Shown here: piece after piece, positions 63,152 through 64,000 of the stretch
How the letters are laid out: every line of letters begins with the position of its first letter
Position numbering within the stretch: the first letter of the stretch is position 1
DNA from: Tritrichomonas musculus
Lineage: Eukaryota; Parabasalia; Tritrichomonadida; Tritrichomonadidae
Reading direction: 5' to 3'
Length of the DNA stretch: 64,000 bases
Assembly (NCBI GenBank): GCA_039105265.1
Contig: JAPFFF010000009.1
Coordinates: forward strand, 1,736,001 to 1,800,000
Program-made: the position numbers and the translations under genes
The notes under the pieces: generated by a model
Told to the model about the DNA's origin: nothing
What the model saw: the letters and a program-made list of their open reading frames with translations, nothing else
Database searches by the model: none

Positions 63152-64000
63152 ATGGAATTACCACCAAGTGTTAACACTTTATATCCTAATCGAGATAATA
63201 TAGTTAATGATGGTAATACACCTCTTCCAATCGAAACAGCCTACTTCCTTGAGGATGCTCAACATGATAAAGCTAAGTTTAATAGGTATTGGTTTAATTT
63301 CCCACCAGAATGGTCAACTGCAAACAAAGGGGAATCTATTGTTGGTGTTCGTTCAGCGCATATCATTAAGAGAAGACGCAAATTAGAATTTAATGTGACT
63401 ATATTTAAAGTTCAAAAATCCTACTTTGTTTTACATGGAGGAAATATAAACGACCCTATTTTAACTCAAGAACTACTTGATAAATTCTACCAGGACCAAC
63501 TCAAAGTAGAATATGAAAAAGAGCCTACTTGGAAATGGATAGCAAATTTTGATGTTATTGATTGGGTGTCAGAGGAAGGGGACTTAAGAGGGTTCTTTGA
63601 TGCTGTCAACACCGCGATGAAATCTTGGATAGCTATGCATGGAGAATATGGACATGCATTTTCCCAAAATGATTCATTAATTGCATATCGAGATATACAA
63701 ACAGATGGATATTATGATAAAGATGGTTTTCATGAAATTATATATACTAAAAATAATGATAATAAAGAGGAAGATTCAAGCCAATTTATCAATTTTTTCC
63801 AAATTGGTGATTGGAATGAGGACTTTGCAGATGTGTTTAATATAGGCACAGGAGCTTATCAAAATAACCCTAAGAAGTATTCAACTTTAAGTAAGAGGTT
63901 GGTATTTGATAATGTATGGGACAGACATCCATGTAAAATATATTCATCTATTGGTGAACAAGCATTACATAACTATATTGGAGATAGTGATGTTGAATAT
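63152..64000 (+). CDS. Maverick structural-type protein, cut by window end
   Basis: An ATG at 63152, 24 bases after the protease stop, opens a frame that runs to the end of the window (at least 283 residues). The protein begins MELPPSVNTLYPNRDNIV and is rich in aromatic and acidic residues (YWFNFPPEWSTANKGESIVG). Position after the protease and size suggest a virion component, perhaps a minor or major capsid protein. I cannot confirm the jelly-roll from the sequence. The rest lies outside. Confidence 0.6.
   Translation, partial: MELPPSVNTLYPNRDNIVNDGNTPLPIETAYFLEDAQHDKAKFNRYWFNFPPEWSTANKGESIVGVRSAHIIKRRRKLEFNVTIFKVQKSYFVLHGGNINDPILTQELLDKFYQDQLKVEYEKEPTWKWIANFDVIDWVSEEGDLRGFFDAVNTAMKSWIAMHGEYGHAFSQNDSLIAYRDIQTDGYYDKDGFHEIIYTKNNDNKEEDSSQFINFFQIGDWNEDFADVFNIGTGAYQNNPKKYSTLSKRLVFDNVWDRHPCKIYSSIGEQALHNYIGDSDVEY

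Larger units (their letters stand above)
59850..64000 (+). mobile_element. Maverick/Polinton, left part (runs off the window)
   Basis: Gene content and order (small protein, HNH endonuclease, two small proteins, adenain-like protease, structural-type protein) fit a Maverick/Polinton. The left boundary is set near 59850 by the shift in composition, and the other end lies beyond the window, so I cannot compare the terminal repeats. Every frame seen inside the window is open and composition is distinct from the flanks, so the part visible looks whole and fairly young. Non-coding DNA between the first and second genes carries an A/G-rich tract and a C-rich repeat. Confidence 0.75.

Overview
The window comes from a very AT-rich eukaryotic genome with mostly intronless genes. 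I think it is a parabasalid (a trichomonad, perhaps of the Tritrichomonas type). Three things point there. A gene at 53127-54392 resembles the trichomonad initiator-binding transcription factor IBP39. Several genes have a TCA-pyrimidine-T/A initiator or a CCTTT motif a few bases before the ATG, as in Trichomonas vaginalis. The DNA between genes is full of terminal-inverted-repeat DNA transposons, and a Maverick/Polinton fills the right end. The species assignment is inference.

Layout. 1-3.2 kb: an SLC35E3-type sugar-phosphate/nucleotide-sugar transporter, a CK2-alpha-like kinase and a small unknown gene, all on the minus strand. 3.3-6.0 kb: a nested pile of foldback elements and a Mutator-like transposase remnant. 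6.2-12.3 kb: a MORN-repeat protein, a coiled-coil protein and a large protein whose C-terminus weakly resembles Ral/tuberin GAPs. 12.4-15.7 kb: a 3.3-kb DNA transposon with an open 681-residue transposase. 15.9-16.7 kb: ribosomal protein uS2. 16.7-22.9 kb: a gene-free stretch with long-inverted-repeat elements. 22.9-26.4 kb: VPS33 and a leucine-rich-repeat protein. 27.8-33.8 kb: a 6-kb pogo-like element with perfect terminal repeats that carries a tandem-BRCT/Myb-like reading frame joined to a damaged transposase. 35.2-36.9 kb: a decayed hAT-like transposase. 37-46 kb: no host genes, but a 23-bp minisatellite and at least four inverted-repeat elements. 46.1-49.6 kb: a USP14/Ubp6 deubiquitinase and a glycogen branching enzyme. 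49.6-52.4 kb: gene-free, with a second copy of a 308-bp dispersed repeat. 52.4-59.6 kb: a small unknown protein, the IBP39-like factor, a polytopic membrane protein and a conserved-looking unknown protein. From about 59.85 kb to the end: the left part of a Maverick/Polinton with an HNH endonuclease, small proteins, an adenain-like cysteine protease and a structural-type protein cut by the window edge.

The host genes belong to unrelated housekeeping functions (glycogen synthesis, ubiquitin recycling, lysosomal fusion, translation) and form no evident cluster. The strongest unusual signal is the pogo-like element with tandem BRCT domains. Next come the three-level nesting at 3.3-4.7 kb, whose palindrome arms preserve the empty site of an insertion, and a 750-bp element whose terminal repeats are built from a series of perfect palindromes.
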